Source: Xylophilus sp. GOD-11R (lineage in GTDB: Bacteria > Pseudomonadota > Gammaproteobacteria > Burkholderiales > Burkholderiaceae_C). Taken from it: DNA of 64,000 nucleotides. The number at the start of each line of letters is the position of its first letter. The stretch's first letter is position 1. Where the stretch lies: positions 3,720,001-3,784,000 of the forward strand of contig NZ_CP137854.1 in assembly GCF_033546935.1 (NCBI RefSeq), read 5' to 3'. Shown here in pieces: positions 51,929 to 60,821 of this stretch. A program made the position numbers and the translations under genes. Under the pieces are notes generated by a model. That model saw nothing but the letters and a program-made list of their open reading frames with translations, did not search any database and was not told the DNA's origin.

Positions 51929-53529
51929 CGGTCGCGTTCGACTACGTGCTCGTAGGTGCTGGCGCCGCCGGCTGCGTGCTGGCGCGCCGCCTGGTGGACT
52001 CCGGCGCGACAGTGTTGCTGCTGGAAGCCGGCGGCGAAGACCGGCATCCGTATGTCCGCATCCCCGCCGGCTTCTTCAAGATGCTGCGCAGCGGCCGCGC
52101 CGACTGGGGCTATTCCGTAGAACCGCAGGCCGGCCTGGACGGGCGTGCCTTTGCGTTCCCCCGGGGACGCATCGTGGGCGGCAGCGGCTCGATCAACGGC
52201 ATGGTGCAGGCCTGGGGCCTGCCATATGACTTCGACCGCTGGGCCGCCGAGGGCTGCAACGGGTGGTCATTCCAGGAGGTGCTGCCCTACTTCATGAAGT
52301 CGGAGCACTACGCTGACGGCGACCCGCGCACCCGCGGCCGAGACGGTCCCATGATGGTCTCCGGCTATACCGACGCGCATCCGGTCGCCCACGACTTCCT
52401 GCGCGCGGCCACCGAACTTGGCGTGCCAGTGCATGCCGACTACAACAGCAACGGCGGCGGCAGCGGCGTGGGCCTGTCGCAGCAGACCCGCAGAGGCCGC
52501 CTGCGCGAGACCGCCGCCACCGCCTACCTGCAGCCGGTACGCGACCGGCCCAATCTGGAAATGCGCACCAATGCCCTCGCCTGCAACGTGCTGACCGACC
52601 AGGAGCGCCGCGCCACTGGCGTCGTCTACCGCCAGGGCGGCCGGCGGCACACGGTGCGGGCGCTGCGCGAGGTGGTGCTGTGCGGCGGCGCCATCAACAC
52701 GCCCCACCTGCTGCAACTCTCGGGCATCGGCGACGGGCCGGCCCTGCAGGCCGCCGGCATTGTCGTGCGGCACCACTTGCCGGGTGTGGGCCAGGGGCTG
52801 CAGGACCACTACGCCGCGCGCGTTGTGCGTCGGGTGCACGGCGTCTCCACGCTCAACCAGCAGGGTCGGGGGGCCCGGCTGGTCGGCGAGGTGCTGCGCT
52901 ACCTTTTCAGCGGTCGCGGCATCCTGACTTATTCACCATCGTTTGTGACCGGTCACCTCAAGAGCGAGCCGGTACTGGAGCGGCCCGACCTGCAGGTGTC
53001 CTTCATTCCGGGTAGCTTCCGGGTCGGCGGCAAGTACCAACTGGAACGTGAGCCGGGTATCACGCTGGGCATGTGGCAAATGCGGCCCGAGAGCCGGGGC
53101 TATGTGCGCACTCTGTCGCCCGACCCGGATCAAGCCCCGGCCATATCGCCGGCCTATCTGGAGTCGCCGGTCGACCAGCGCTGCATAGTGGCCGCTCTCC
53201 ACTGGTGTCGAAGATTTTTGTACGCACACGCTTTCGACGGCTATGGCGCAGAAGAGGTGCAGCCGGGCGCCAAAATTCGGTCGGACGAAGCGTTGCTGAG
53301 TTATGCGCGGCAGATCGGCGGCAGCGTGTTTCACGCGGCCAGCACCTGCCGCATGGGCGTCGGCTCCGACGCAGTCGTGGATCCTGAATTGAAGGTCCAC
53401 GGTATTCGTGGACTGCGCCTGGTGGACGCCTCCATCATGCCCCACCTCACTTCGGCGAACACACACGCGCCGACAGTAATGATTGCGGAAAAAGCTGCAG
53501 ACCTTTTGCTTCAAAGCACCTCTTTTTAG
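51925..53529 (+). CDS. GMC-family FAD-dependent oxidoreductase (choline dehydrogenase-like)
   Basis: A 534-residue GMC oxidoreductase: FAD motif DYVLVGAGAAGCVLARRL, LEAGGEDRHP, the GMC signature PRGRIVGGSGSINGM, GGAINTPHLLQLSGIG, and the C-terminal catalytic His region FHAASTCRMG, with Asn in TSANTHAPTVMIAEKAADLL. Such enzymes oxidise alcohols (choline, aliphatic, cyclic). It is translationally coupled to the TctC gene, so it may act on the molecule that protein binds. Confidence 0.93.
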   Translation: MTVAFDYVLVGAGAAGCVLARRLVDSGATVLLLEAGGEDRHPYVRIPAGFFKMLRSGRADWGYSVEPQAGLDGRAFAFPRGRIVGGSGSINGMVQAWGLPYDFDRWAAEGCNGWSFQEVLPYFMKSEHYADGDPRTRGRDGPMMVSGYTDAHPVAHDFLRAATELGVPVHADYNSNGGGSGVGLSQQTRRGRLRETAATAYLQPVRDRPNLEMRTNALACNVLTDQERRATGVVYRQGGRRHTVRALREVVLCGGAINTPHLLQLSGIGDGPALQAAGIVVRHHLPGVGQGLQDHYAARVVRRVHGVSTLNQQGRGARLVGEVLRYLFSGRGILTYSPSFVTGHLKSEPVLERPDLQVSFIPGSFRVGGKYQLEREPGITLGMWQMRPESRGYVRTLSPDPDQAPAISPAYLESPVDQRCIVAALHWCRRFLYAHAFDGYGAEEVQPGAKIRSDEALLSYARQIGGSVFHAASTCRMGVGSDAVVDPELKVHGIRGLRLVDASIMPHLTSANTHAPTVMIAEKAADLLLQSTSF

Positions 53530-53680
53530 CCTGATACGCCAGCACCGGCGCAAAAGAATTCTTTGAGAGAATGCGAATTGCTGGAGTACCAAGCACGTGA
53601 TCGAGCGTTGTCTGCTGTCCTTTCAGTCCACCTCCGAGTCCGCTCCCCGCAACTTGCATTGCGAATCTCACCTCAAAAAC

Positions 53681-53721
53681 AAAAAGGCTGCAATCCTTGC
53701 GAACTGCAGCCATTGCTTTTT
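53681..53721. terminator. Bidirectional rho-independent terminator
   Basis: GGCTGCA/TGCAGCC stem flanked by an A-run and CTTTTT. It can stop both GMC transcription (plus) and tRNA-Ser transcription (minus). The rest of the 254-bp gap (53530-53783) holds nothing else I can support. Confidence 0.85.
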
Positions 53722-53783
53722 GTGGCATCTGATGTGCGACAGAGCTGACAATATTTTCCAACCCATTGATGGCAATGAGTCCC

Positions 53784-53871
53784 TGGCGGAAGCGGTGAGA
53801 TTCGAACTCACGGATCCTTGCGGATCGCCGGTTTTCAAGACCGGTGCAATCGACCACTCTGCCACGCTTCC
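53784..53871 (-). tRNA. tRNA-Ser (anticodon UGA)
   Basis: The minus strand reads GGAAGCGTGGCAGAGTGG... with anticodon loop CTTGAAA (UGA), long variable arm (CGATCCGCAAGGATCCG), TTCGAATCTC T-loop and encoded CCA. The acceptor stem GGAAGCG/CGCTTCC is perfect. There is no integrase or duplicated end nearby. Confidence 0.97.
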
Positions 53872-53951
53872 ATTGGGTCCGGCGCCCGCATTGCACGGGA
53901 GCCGGCGCCGATTCTAAGCGGCCCCGACAGCCGCACCGGCATCGATGCGGA

Positions 53952-55187
53952 TCAGTCCTCCAGGAACAGCCCCTGCAGGTCGTTGAGAAAGTCGAAGCCC
54001 TTTTCGGTCGGCCAGACGCGGTGCAGGTCGCGTTCGATCAGGCCCTGCGATTCGGCCTCGGCCAGCGGCTTGGCTATTGCCGTGACGGCCAGGCCGGTGC
54101 GGGCGCTGAAGTCCTCCAGCGCGAAACCGTCGCGCAGCCGCAGCGCGTTCATCATGAATTCGAAGGGCAGGTCGCCGCGGGCGACGTCGTTCTCGCGGGC
54201 CAGCGGACGGCCGGCCAGGGCCTGGCGCATGTAGAGCTCCGGCTCGCGAAACCGCACCTGGCGCACCACGCGATGCGCGAAGGTAAGTTTGCCGTGCGCG
54301 CCGGCGCCGATGCCGAGGTAGTCGCCGAAGCGCCAGTAGTTGAGGTTGTGACGGCAGGCGTGGTCGCCGCGGGCATAGGCCGATATCTCGTAGCGCTGCA
54401 GGCCGTCGGCAGCCGTCATGGCGGTAATGCGGTCGAGCATGTCGTAGGCGTCGTCGTCCTCCGGCAGGCGCGGCGGATGCTTGGCGAAATACGTGTTGGG
54501 CTCCACCGTCAGGTGGTAGATGGACAGGTGCGGCGGCTGGAAGGACAAGGCCGTCGCCACGTCGGCCTCCAGCTCGGCCATGGTCTGTCCGGGCAGCGCG
54601 TACATCAGGTCCAGGTTGAAGGTGGAAAAAGCACTGGCGGCCTCCTCCAGCGCGGCGCGCGCCTGCGCACCATCGTGTACCCGGCCGATGGCCTGCAGGT
54701 GGCGGTCGTCGAAACTCTGCACGCCCACCGACAGCCGCGTGACGCCGGCCTGCCGGAACGCCCGGAAGCGGTCGCGTTCGAAAGTGCCGGGGTTGGCTTC
54801 GAGGGTGATTTCGCAGTCGGGGGCCAGGCGCAGGCGGGCGCGGATGGCGCCGATGAGCCGCTCGATCGATTCCGGCGAAAACAGGCTGGGCGTGCCGCCA
54901 CCGAAGAAGATGCTGATGACGGTGCGGCCCCACACGATGGGCAGCGAAGCCTCCAGGTCGGCGATGAGCGCATCGACATAACGCGCCTCCGGCACCTCGC
55001 CGCGTGACTCGTGCGAATTGAAGTCGCAGTAAGGGCATTTGCGCAGGCACCAGGGCAGGTGCACGTACAGCGACAGCGGCGGCGGCGCGCCGAAGCGCAG
55101 CGTGCCCATGCGCATGTAGTGCACCGGATCGGCGATGGCGCCGTCGCCGCGCTCCTCGCCCGCGGCCAGGATGGGGATGTGGCTCAT
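53952..55187 (-). CDS. hemW: Radical SAM protein HemW (heme chaperone, formerly HemN-like)
   Basis: A 411-residue radical SAM protein with the CX3CX2C cluster CLRKCPYC, then DFNSHES. Other HemW features are IFFGGGTPSLFSPESI, LEANPGTF, LSVGVQSF, LDLMYALPGQT and GIGAGAHGK, and it lacks the HemN-type residues for oxygen-independent coproporphyrinogen oxidase. HemW transfers heme to proteins. The first 20-25 residues look weakly conserved, so the start could be later. It opens the housekeeping block. Confidence 0.92.
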   Translation of the reverse strand: MSHIPILAAGEERGDGAIADPVHYMRMGTLRFGAPPPLSLYVHLPWCLRKCPYCDFNSHESRGEVPEARYVDALIADLEASLPIVWGRTVISIFFGGGTPSLFSPESIERLIGAIRARLRLAPDCEITLEANPGTFERDRFRAFRQAGVTRLSVGVQSFDDRHLQAIGRVHDGAQARAALEEAASAFSTFNLDLMYALPGQTMAELEADVATALSFQPPHLSIYHLTVEPNTYFAKHPPRLPEDDDAYDMLDRITAMTAADGLQRYEISAYARGDHACRHNLNYWRFGDYLGIGAGAHGKLTFAHRVVRQVRFREPELYMRQALAGRPLARENDVARGDLPFEFMMNALRLRDGFALEDFSARTGLAVTAIAKPLAEAESQGLIERDLHRVWPTEKGFDFLNDLQGLFLED

Positions 55188-55268
55188 GCCTTATCCAGTA
55201 ACGCCGTGAAGCCGGTTTCGACGGGCCACTGGCGTTGCCCCCGGCAGGGGGTAGGCGCAGACACGAAG

Positions 55269-55316
55269 TGCGCAGCCTGGGGGCGAGCCCAATCCTTGCG
55301 CAGCCTGGGGGCGAGC
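55269..55316. repeat. Direct repeat of 20 bp upstream of hemW/rdgB junction
   Basis: TGCGCAGCCTGGGGGCGAGC occurs at 55269-55288 and again at 55297-55316 in the 130-bp gap between hemW and rdgB. Function unknown; such GC-rich intergenic duplications are common. Confidence 0.8.
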
Positions 55317-55317
55317 G

Positions 55318-55920
55318 TCATGTCAGCCAACGTCCGATGACCAACTCGACCATTCCGCGCGCGGCGGCACCCCGGTGGCTGACCGAGTTCTTCACCGCCG
55401 GCGGCAGCTGCGCGAAGGTCTTGCCGAACTGCGGCAGAAACATGACCGGATCGAAACCGAAGCCCTGGTCGCCGATCGGCTCGCGGGTGATCTCGCCGAC
55501 CGCCCGGCCGGAGGCGATCAGCGGCTCCGGGTCGTCGGCCGAGCGCACGCCGACCAAGGTGCTCACCAGCGCTGCGCGGCGGTTGTCCACGCCCTGCATC
55601 TGCTCCAGCAGCGCACGCACGTTGTTGGCGTCGCCCTTCTCGTAGCCGAAGCGGGTGGCGTAGTAGGCGGTGTCCACGCCCGGCAGGCCGCCGAAGGCGT
55701 CGACGCACAGGCCGGCGTCGTCGGCGATGGCCCACAGCCCGCTGGCGCGCGCCGCATGGCGGGCCTTGGTCAACGCGTTCTCGACGAAGGTGCGGTAGGG
55801 CTCCTCGGCCTCGCCGATGCCCAGCGCCTTCTGCGGCACCAGTTCCACGCCGAGCGGCGCGAACAGGGCGTCGAGCTCCGCCAGCTTGCCGGCGTTGTTC
55901 GAGGCCAAAACGATCTTCAT
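55318..55920 (-). CDS. rdgB: RdgB/HAM1-family non-canonical purine NTP pyrophosphatase
   Basis: A 200-residue house-cleaning enzyme hydrolysing ITP, dITP and XTP to monophosphates. N-terminal [19 protein letters not shown] and [14 protein letters not shown] (with catalytic Asp) plus [18 protein letters not shown] and [10 protein letters not shown] are diagnostic. Its start overlaps the rph stop as ATGA, the usual rph-rdgB pair. Confidence 0.95.
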   Translation of the reverse strand: MKIVLASNNAGKLAELDALFAPLGVELVPQKALGIGEAEEPYRTFVENALTKARHAARASGLWAIADDAGLCVDAFGGLPGVDTAYYATRFGYEKGDANNVRALLEQMQGVDNRRAALVSTLVGVRSADDPEPLIASGRAVGEITREPIGDQGFGFDPVMFLPQFGKTFAQLPPAVKNSVSHRGAAARGMVELVIGRWLT

Positions 55921-56705
55921 GCGGCCACCTTCGCCGGCAGCGCGGCGGCCAGGGCCTGCGTCTGCAGGGTGACGAGTTCGCCGATGCCTTTTTCGGCAAG
56001 GGCGAGCAGCCGGTCCATCTCGGTGCGGGTGAAGGCGACGCCCTCGGCCGTGCCCTGAACTTCCACGAAGTTGCCGGCGCCGGTCATGACGACGTTCATG
56101 TCGGTGTCGCAGGAGACGTCTTCCACGTATTCCAGGTCGAGCAGCGGCACGCCGCCGACGATGCCCACCGAGATGGCCGCCACATGGCCAGTGATGGGCG
56201 AACTCTTGAGCTTGCCGGCCGCCAGGAGCGTGGAGACCGCGTCCTGCGCGGCGACGAAGGCGCCGGTGATGGCCGCGGTGCGGGTGCCGCCGTCGGCCTG
56301 CAGCACGTCGCAGTCGAGATGGATGGTGCGTTCACCCAGGCGTGCCAGATCGAACACCGCGCGCAGCGAACGGCCGATGAGGCGCTGGATTTCCTGGGTG
56401 CGGCCGCTCTGCTTGCCGCGCGCGGCCTCGCGGTCGCTGCGGGTGTGGGTGGAGCGCGGCAGCATGCCGTATTCGGCGGTGACCCAGCCTTCACCGGAGC
56501 CGCGCTTGTGCGGCGGCACTTTTTCTTCGACGGAGGCGGTGCACAGCACCTTGGTGTTGCCGAACTCGATCAGCACCGAACCTTCGGCGTGGATCGTGTA
56601 GCCGCGGGTGATGCGGACGGGCCGCAGCGAATCGGCGGCGCGGCCCTGGCGCACGGTCTCGCCGGTGGAGGAAAGAACGGGCGCGGCGGTGGTGGCGGAT
56701 GTCAT
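55917..56705 (-). CDS. rph: Ribonuclease PH
   Basis: A 262-residue phosphate-dependent 3'-5' exoribonuclease processing tRNA 3' ends. Visible: [68 protein letters not shown], and the C-terminal [20 protein letters not shown]. Start 56705 (MTSATTAAP). It overlaps rdgB by four bases. Confidence 0.95.
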   Translation of the reverse strand: MTSATTAAPVLSSTGETVRQGRAADSLRPVRITRGYTIHAEGSVLIEFGNTKVLCTASVEEKVPPHKRGSGEGWVTAEYGMLPRSTHTRSDREAARGKQSGRTQEIQRLIGRSLRAVFDLARLGERTIHLDCDVLQADGGTRTAAITGAFVAAQDAVSTLLAAGKLKSSPITGHVAAISVGIVGGVPLLDLEYVEDVSCDTDMNVVMTGAGNFVEVQGTAEGVAFTRTEMDRLLALAEKGIGELVTLQTQALAAALPAKVAA

Positions 56706-56793
56706 GGTCGGCAAAAAGGAAAAGGTCGAATCGGTTGAAGGAAAGATCGTGGCGCCGACGCGGCGAGGCGCCGGCCGCGAAAAATCGCCGGGC

Positions 56794-57702
56794 CTACCGG
56801 CGAGAACGCAGCGCGGTGCGGCGAATGGCCTCGTTGATCTCGGCGATGGAGCGCTCGATGGCGGCTTCGTCGAGTTCGTCGCGGTCGGCGCGGTCCTGCA
56901 GTTCGGTCGGCGTGGTGGAGGCAAAACCGTCGTCGGACGCGGATTCTTGCGCACCGGCGAGCCCGGCTCCGGCCTCGGAGGCTTCCCACTCGAAAGCCAC
57001 GGCGGTGACATTGTCGCTGGCCGCGCCTGCGCCCCGCAGTGCGCGCTCGACCAGCTCTGGCACCGACTCGGCCACCGGATGCGCGCCGAGCACCTTGGCG
57101 ATCTCGCGGTCGGACAGCACGCTCCACAGCCCGTCGGAGCACAGGATGACCCGGTCACCCCCCTCCAGCGGCGTGGTGTCGGACATGTCGACCATCGGCC
57201 GCACCGGCGAGCCCAGGCAGGTGAACAGCACGTTGCGATTGGCCACCTGGCGGCCCAGCGAAGTGCCGATTTCGGGGTATTCGGCGTAGGAGTGGTCGCG
57301 GGTGCGCTTCTGCAACCCGCCCCGGCGCACCAGGTAGAGCCGCGAATCGCCGCAATGCGCCCAGGTGGCCGCGCCCTCCTGCACCACGCAGGCGACGACC
57401 GTGGTGCGCGGGCAGTCGGGCATGTGCTTGCTGCCGGCATAGGCCAGCATCTGGCGATGGGCCGAGAAGATCGCTTCGTCGAGGAAGGCTTTCACATCGG
57501 GCAGGGTCGGCCGGGCACGGTTCTGGAACATGCTCGAAATGGCCTGCAGCGCGATCTGCGCGGCCACCTCGCCTTCGGGGTGACCGCCCATGCCATCGGC
57601 CAGCAGAAACAGGCCCGCGTCGCGGGTGTAGCTGTAGCCCATGCGGTCTTCGTTCTTCTGACGGCCGCCCTTGCGGCTGACCTGGAAGACGCTGAACTTC
57701 AC
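56794..57702 (-). CDS. PP2C-family protein serine/threonine phosphatase
   Basis: A 302-residue metal-dependent phosphatase: [54 protein letters not shown] and SDNVTAVAF provide the PP2C metal ligands. The GTG start at 57702 overlaps the kinase stop (GTGA). It probably reverses phosphorylation by the kinase encoded directly upstream. The C-terminal region (from about residue 245) is a low-complexity, acidic extension. Confidence 0.9.
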   Translation of the reverse strand: MKFSVFQVSRKGGRQKNEDRMGYSYTRDAGLFLLADGMGGHPEGEVAAQIALQAISSMFQNRARPTLPDVKAFLDEAIFSAHRQMLAYAGSKHMPDCPRTTVVACVVQEGAATWAHCGDSRLYLVRRGGLQKRTRDHSYAEYPEIGTSLGRQVANRNVLFTCLGSPVRPMVDMSDTTPLEGGDRVILCSDGLWSVLSDREIAKVLGAHPVAESVPELVERALRGAGAASDNVTAVAFEWEASEAGAGLAGAQESASDDGFASTTPTELQDRADRDELDEAAIERSIAEINEAIRRTALRSRR

Positions 57703-58757
57703 GTGTTGCTCCCGGCCGGGCGCTCGGCGGTGGCGCCGGGCGGGCCCTGCCGACGGGGCTTGAGGGTGTCGGCCAGCAGCATGTCGATCTGCAGTCGCAC
57801 CCGCTCGGCCACCGACAGCCGGGTGTAGCGCCGCTCGATCAGCCGGCCGAGCTCCTTCTGCAGCGAAAACACCGACTGCGGCCGCGCCGACGGGTCGAGC
57901 GCCATGCACCACTGCACCACCTCGAGCAGGTTGTCCGAATACACCCCGCGCAACTTGGACAGCGAGATCGGCAGCCGGTCCTTCTTGATGCGCTGGGGCG
58001 CGTCGGTCGGCGGAAAACCCTGCATGCAGGCGTACATGCAGGCGCCCACCGCGTAGATGTCGGTCCAGGGGCCGAGGGTGGCGTCGCGCTTGTACATCTC
58101 CGGGGCGGCAAAGCCCGGGGTGTACATGGGGCGCACGAAGTAGACCTCCTTGTTGAGCACCTCGCGCGCCGCACCGAAGTCGATCAGCACCGCCTTGTTC
58201 TCGTCGGTGATGAAGACGTTGGCCGGCTTGATGTCGAGATGCAGCATCTTGTGCTGGTGCACGATGCGCAACCCGCGCAGCACCTCGTCGAACAGGGAGC
58301 GGATGGTGGACTCGCGGAACACCTTCTGGGTGCGCTGCTCGCGTGCGGCGATGATGAAATCCTGGAGCGTGTCGCCTTCCAGGTAATTCATGACCATGTA
58401 GACGGTCTCGTTCTCGCGGAAGAAGTTGAGCACGCTCACCACCGAAGGGTGGGAGATCTGCGCGAGCGCCCGGCCTTCCTCGAAGAAGCTCTTGAGCCCG
58501 AGGCGGTAGAGCGAGAGTTTCTCGGGCGCCACGTAGGGCACGAGCTGGTCGCCGCCGCGGCTGGCGAGCGACGAGGGGAGATATTCCTTGATGGCGACCA
58601 ACTGGCCTTCGGGCGACCGCGCCAGGTAGACGATGCCGAAGCCGCCAGCCGATACGCGTCGCACGATGCGATAGCCGCCGACCAAGGTGTCGGGGGCGAG
58701 CGGCGATGGCTTGGATCGGGTGGGTGCGGCGGGCATGGCGGGCGATGGATGCGGCAA
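57699..58757 (-). CDS. Serine/threonine protein kinase
   Basis: A 352-residue Hanks-type kinase: VSAGGFGIVYLA (glycine loop), VAIKEYLP (Lys), MLHLDIKPANV (catalytic loop with HLD instead of HRD; Asp kept), LIDFGAAREV (DFG) and TPGFAAPEMYKRDA. No membrane segment or PASTA domain is seen, so it is soluble. It pairs with the PP2C phosphatase gene. ATG 58757 or 58736; the extreme N-terminus is uncertain. Confidence 0.9.
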   Translation of the reverse strand: MPHPSPAMPAAPTRSKPSPLAPDTLVGGYRIVRRVSAGGFGIVYLARSPEGQLVAIKEYLPSSLASRGGDQLVPYVAPEKLSLYRLGLKSFFEEGRALAQISHPSVVSVLNFFRENETVYMVMNYLEGDTLQDFIIAAREQRTQKVFRESTIRSLFDEVLRGLRIVHQHKMLHLDIKPANVFITDENKAVLIDFGAAREVLNKEVYFVRPMYTPGFAAPEMYKRDATLGPWTDIYAVGACMYACMQGFPPTDAPQRIKKDRLPISLSKLRGVYSDNLLEVVQWCMALDPSARPQSVFSLQKELGRLIERRYTRLSVAERVRLQIDMLLADTLKPRRQGPPGATAERPAGSNT

Positions 58758-58839
58758 CCAGTGAAGTGCTGTCGACGCGCCATCGGGAAGGGTTCGCCGA
58801 CCCGTTATTCTCGGAGCGTTTCAACGATCCGTGAACCTC

Positions 58840-59757
58840 ATGGCAGTCTACAGCATGACCGGCTACGCAAGCGCGCAGCAGACCCTCGCCGCCACCCCTG
58901 CCGAGGGCATGGCGCGCAGCGCGCCCGCACGCCGGCTCGGACTGGAAATCCGATCGGTCAACAGCCGCTTCCTGGACCTGACCTTTCGCCTGCCCGACGA
59001 ACTCCGCCCCCACGAAGCCGCGCTGCGCGAGCGCATCGGCGCCAAGCTCAAGCGCGGCAAGGTCGAGGTGCGCGCCTCGCTCGAGGTCGATGCCGAGGGC
59101 GGCCTGCCCGAACCGTCGGTGCGCCTGCTGCAGCGCCTCAACGCCCTGCAGGACGGCGTGCGCACCTGGCTGCCCTCCGCCGCGCCGTTGTCGGTGGCCG
59201 ACGTGCTGCGTTTGGCCTCGGGCACCGAAAGCCGCGGCGGCGAACCGGCTGCGGCCGTGCTGGCCCTGGCCGACGAAACCATCGCCAGCCTGCTGGCGGC
59301 CCGCAAGCGCGAAGGCGGCCGCCTCGCCACCATGCTCAAGGGCCACACCGCGCAGCTGCGCACGCTCGCCGAAACCGCCGCGCCGCTGGTGCCGCAGCTG
59401 GTCGAACAGCAACGCCAGCGCTTCCTGGAGCGCTGGACCGAAGCCATGGCGCTCACCGAAGGCGCCACCCTGCCCGAGGCCGCCCAGGACCGAGCTTTGT
59501 CCGAAGCCACCGCGTTCGCCATCCGCATCGACGTGGCCGAAGAGCTGACCCGGCTGGCGTCGCACCTCGACGAGATCGACCGGCTGCTGGCCAAGGGCGG
59601 CGAGCTCGGCAAGCGGCTCGACTTCCTCATCCAGGAACTGCACCGCGAGGCCAACACGCTGGGTTCGAAGTCGGCGGTGCTCGAAATGACCCGCATCAGC
59701 GTGGACATGAAGGTGCTGATCGAGCAGATGCGGGAGCAGGTGCAGAACATCGAGTGA
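58840..59757 (+). CDS. yicC: YicC family endoribonuclease
   Basis: A 305-residue YicC protein. The N-terminal MAVYSMTGYASAQ and LGLEIRSVNSRFLDLTFRLP, and the C-terminal KRLDFLIQELHREANTLGSK, are diagnostic. It acts in stress-related RNA turnover in other bacteria. It is divergent from the kinase gene and precedes gmk. Confidence 0.93.
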   Translation: MAVYSMTGYASAQQTLAATPAEGMARSAPARRLGLEIRSVNSRFLDLTFRLPDELRPHEAALRERIGAKLKRGKVEVRASLEVDAEGGLPEPSVRLLQRLNALQDGVRTWLPSAAPLSVADVLRLASGTESRGGEPAAAVLALADETIASLLAARKREGGRLATMLKGHTAQLRTLAETAAPLVPQLVEQQRQRFLERWTEAMALTEGATLPEAAQDRALSEATAFAIRIDVAEELTRLASHLDEIDRLLAKGGELGKRLDFLIQELHREANTLGSKSAVLEMTRISVDMKVLIEQMREQVQNIE

Positions 59758-59833
59758 GCCGCGCCGGTGCCGGGCACAGGCACAATGACGCCCCGCGGCC
59801 CATTCAGCGCCGCCCGAATCCGCCTTCCTCCAC

Positions 59834-60454
59834 ATGGACTATCCCGGAAACCTCTTCGTCGTCGCAGCACCCAGCGGCGCTGGCAAGTCGAGCCTGGTCA
59901 AGGCACTGATGGAGGTGGACTCCAGGGTGCAGTTGTCGATCTCGCACACCACCCGGCCGCCGCGCGGCCAGGAAAAACATGGCCGCGAGTACTACTTCGT
60001 GTCCGACCCCGAGTTCGACGCCATGGTCGCGGGCAATGGCTTCGTCGAGTGGGCCCACGTGCACGGCCGGCGCTACGGCACCTCCAAGCGCGCCATCGAG
60101 GACCGCGTGGCCGAGGGCCAGGACGTGATCCTGGAGATCGACTTCCAGGGCGCGGTGCAAATCCGCGACACCTTCGCCAACGCGACGCTGATCTTCATCC
60201 TGCCGCCGAGCTGGGAAGAACTGCGCTCCCGCCTGGAGCGCCGCGGCGAGGACGCGCCCGACATCATCGACCTGCGTCTGAAGAACGCCGCCGAGGAAAT
60301 GGCCCAGGCCTGCAGATTCGACTACGTTATAATCAACGAGTTATTTGAGCGTGCTCTTTTCGACCTGAAGGCGGTCGTTCAGGCGCAACGCCTCAAGTTC
60401 GCGTCGCAGCGGCGCGCCAGAGCCGACACCTTTCAGTCGCTCTCGATCTGTTAG
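59834..60454 (+). CDS. gmk: Guanylate kinase
   Basis: A 206-residue guanylate kinase converting GMP to GDP: P-loop [50 protein letters not shown] and [19 protein letters not shown]. It follows yicC by 76 bp and is 37 bp before rpoZ, a conserved order. A TATAAT-like stretch inside its end (60328-60333) may help transcribe rpoZ. Confidence 0.95.
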   Translation: MDYPGNLFVVAAPSGAGKSSLVKALMEVDSRVQLSISHTTRPPRGQEKHGREYYFVSDPEFDAMVAGNGFVEWAHVHGRRYGTSKRAIEDRVAEGQDVILEIDFQGAVQIRDTFANATLIFILPPSWEELRSRLERRGEDAPDIIDLRLKNAAEEMAQACRFDYVIINELFERALFDLKAVVQAQRLKFASQRRARADTFQSLSIC

Positions 60455-60491
60455 ATCCCTCCTGTCGAAACACCTTTCTCGAGACCTATTC

Positions 60492-60692
60492 ATGGCCCGC
60501 ATCACCGTCGAAGACTGCCTTGAGCAAATCCCCAACCGCTTCCAGCTGGTGCTCGCCGCGACCTACCGCGCCCGCATGCTGAGCCAGGGCCACGCGCCCA
60601 AGATCGAGAGCAAGAACAAGCCGGCCGTGACCGCGCTGCGCGAAATCGCCCAGGGCAAGACCGGCATCGAGATGCTCAAGCGCGTTCCGTGA
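60492..60692 (+). CDS. rpoZ: RNA polymerase omega subunit
   Basis: A 66-residue omega subunit: [32 protein letters not shown], and the [16 protein letters not shown] segment. Its length is typical of betaproteobacteria. It lies between gmk and spoT as in many relatives and is followed by a strong terminator. Confidence 0.96.
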   Translation: MARITVEDCLEQIPNRFQLVLAATYRARMLSQGHAPKIESKNKPAVTALREIAQGKTGIEMLKRVP

Positions 60693-60724
60693 TATCAGCC
60701 GGCCTGCAGGGGCCGCACTCGAAC

Positions 60725-60750
60725 AAAGCACCGCCGCGCGGTGCTTTTTT
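60725..60750 (+). terminator. Rho-independent terminator after rpoZ
   Basis: AAGCACCGC/GCGGTGCTT 9-bp stem with CGC loop and TTTTTT, between rpoZ and spoT. Confidence 0.92.
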
Positions 60751-60821
60751 CGTTGGGAATCCCCCAACGGACGGTTGCATTGCGCGACGCAGGGCTTTGG
60801 CTCGCACGCTACAGTGAAGCC

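Noticed and set aside
53784..53871. tRNA-Ser as an integration site
   Set aside because: No integrase and no duplicated tRNA 3' end were seen nearby.
56794..59835. 1013-aa minus-strand ORF
   Set aside because: It is the PP2C frame extended out of frame through the kinase and antisense to yicC; only the last 302 codons are real.
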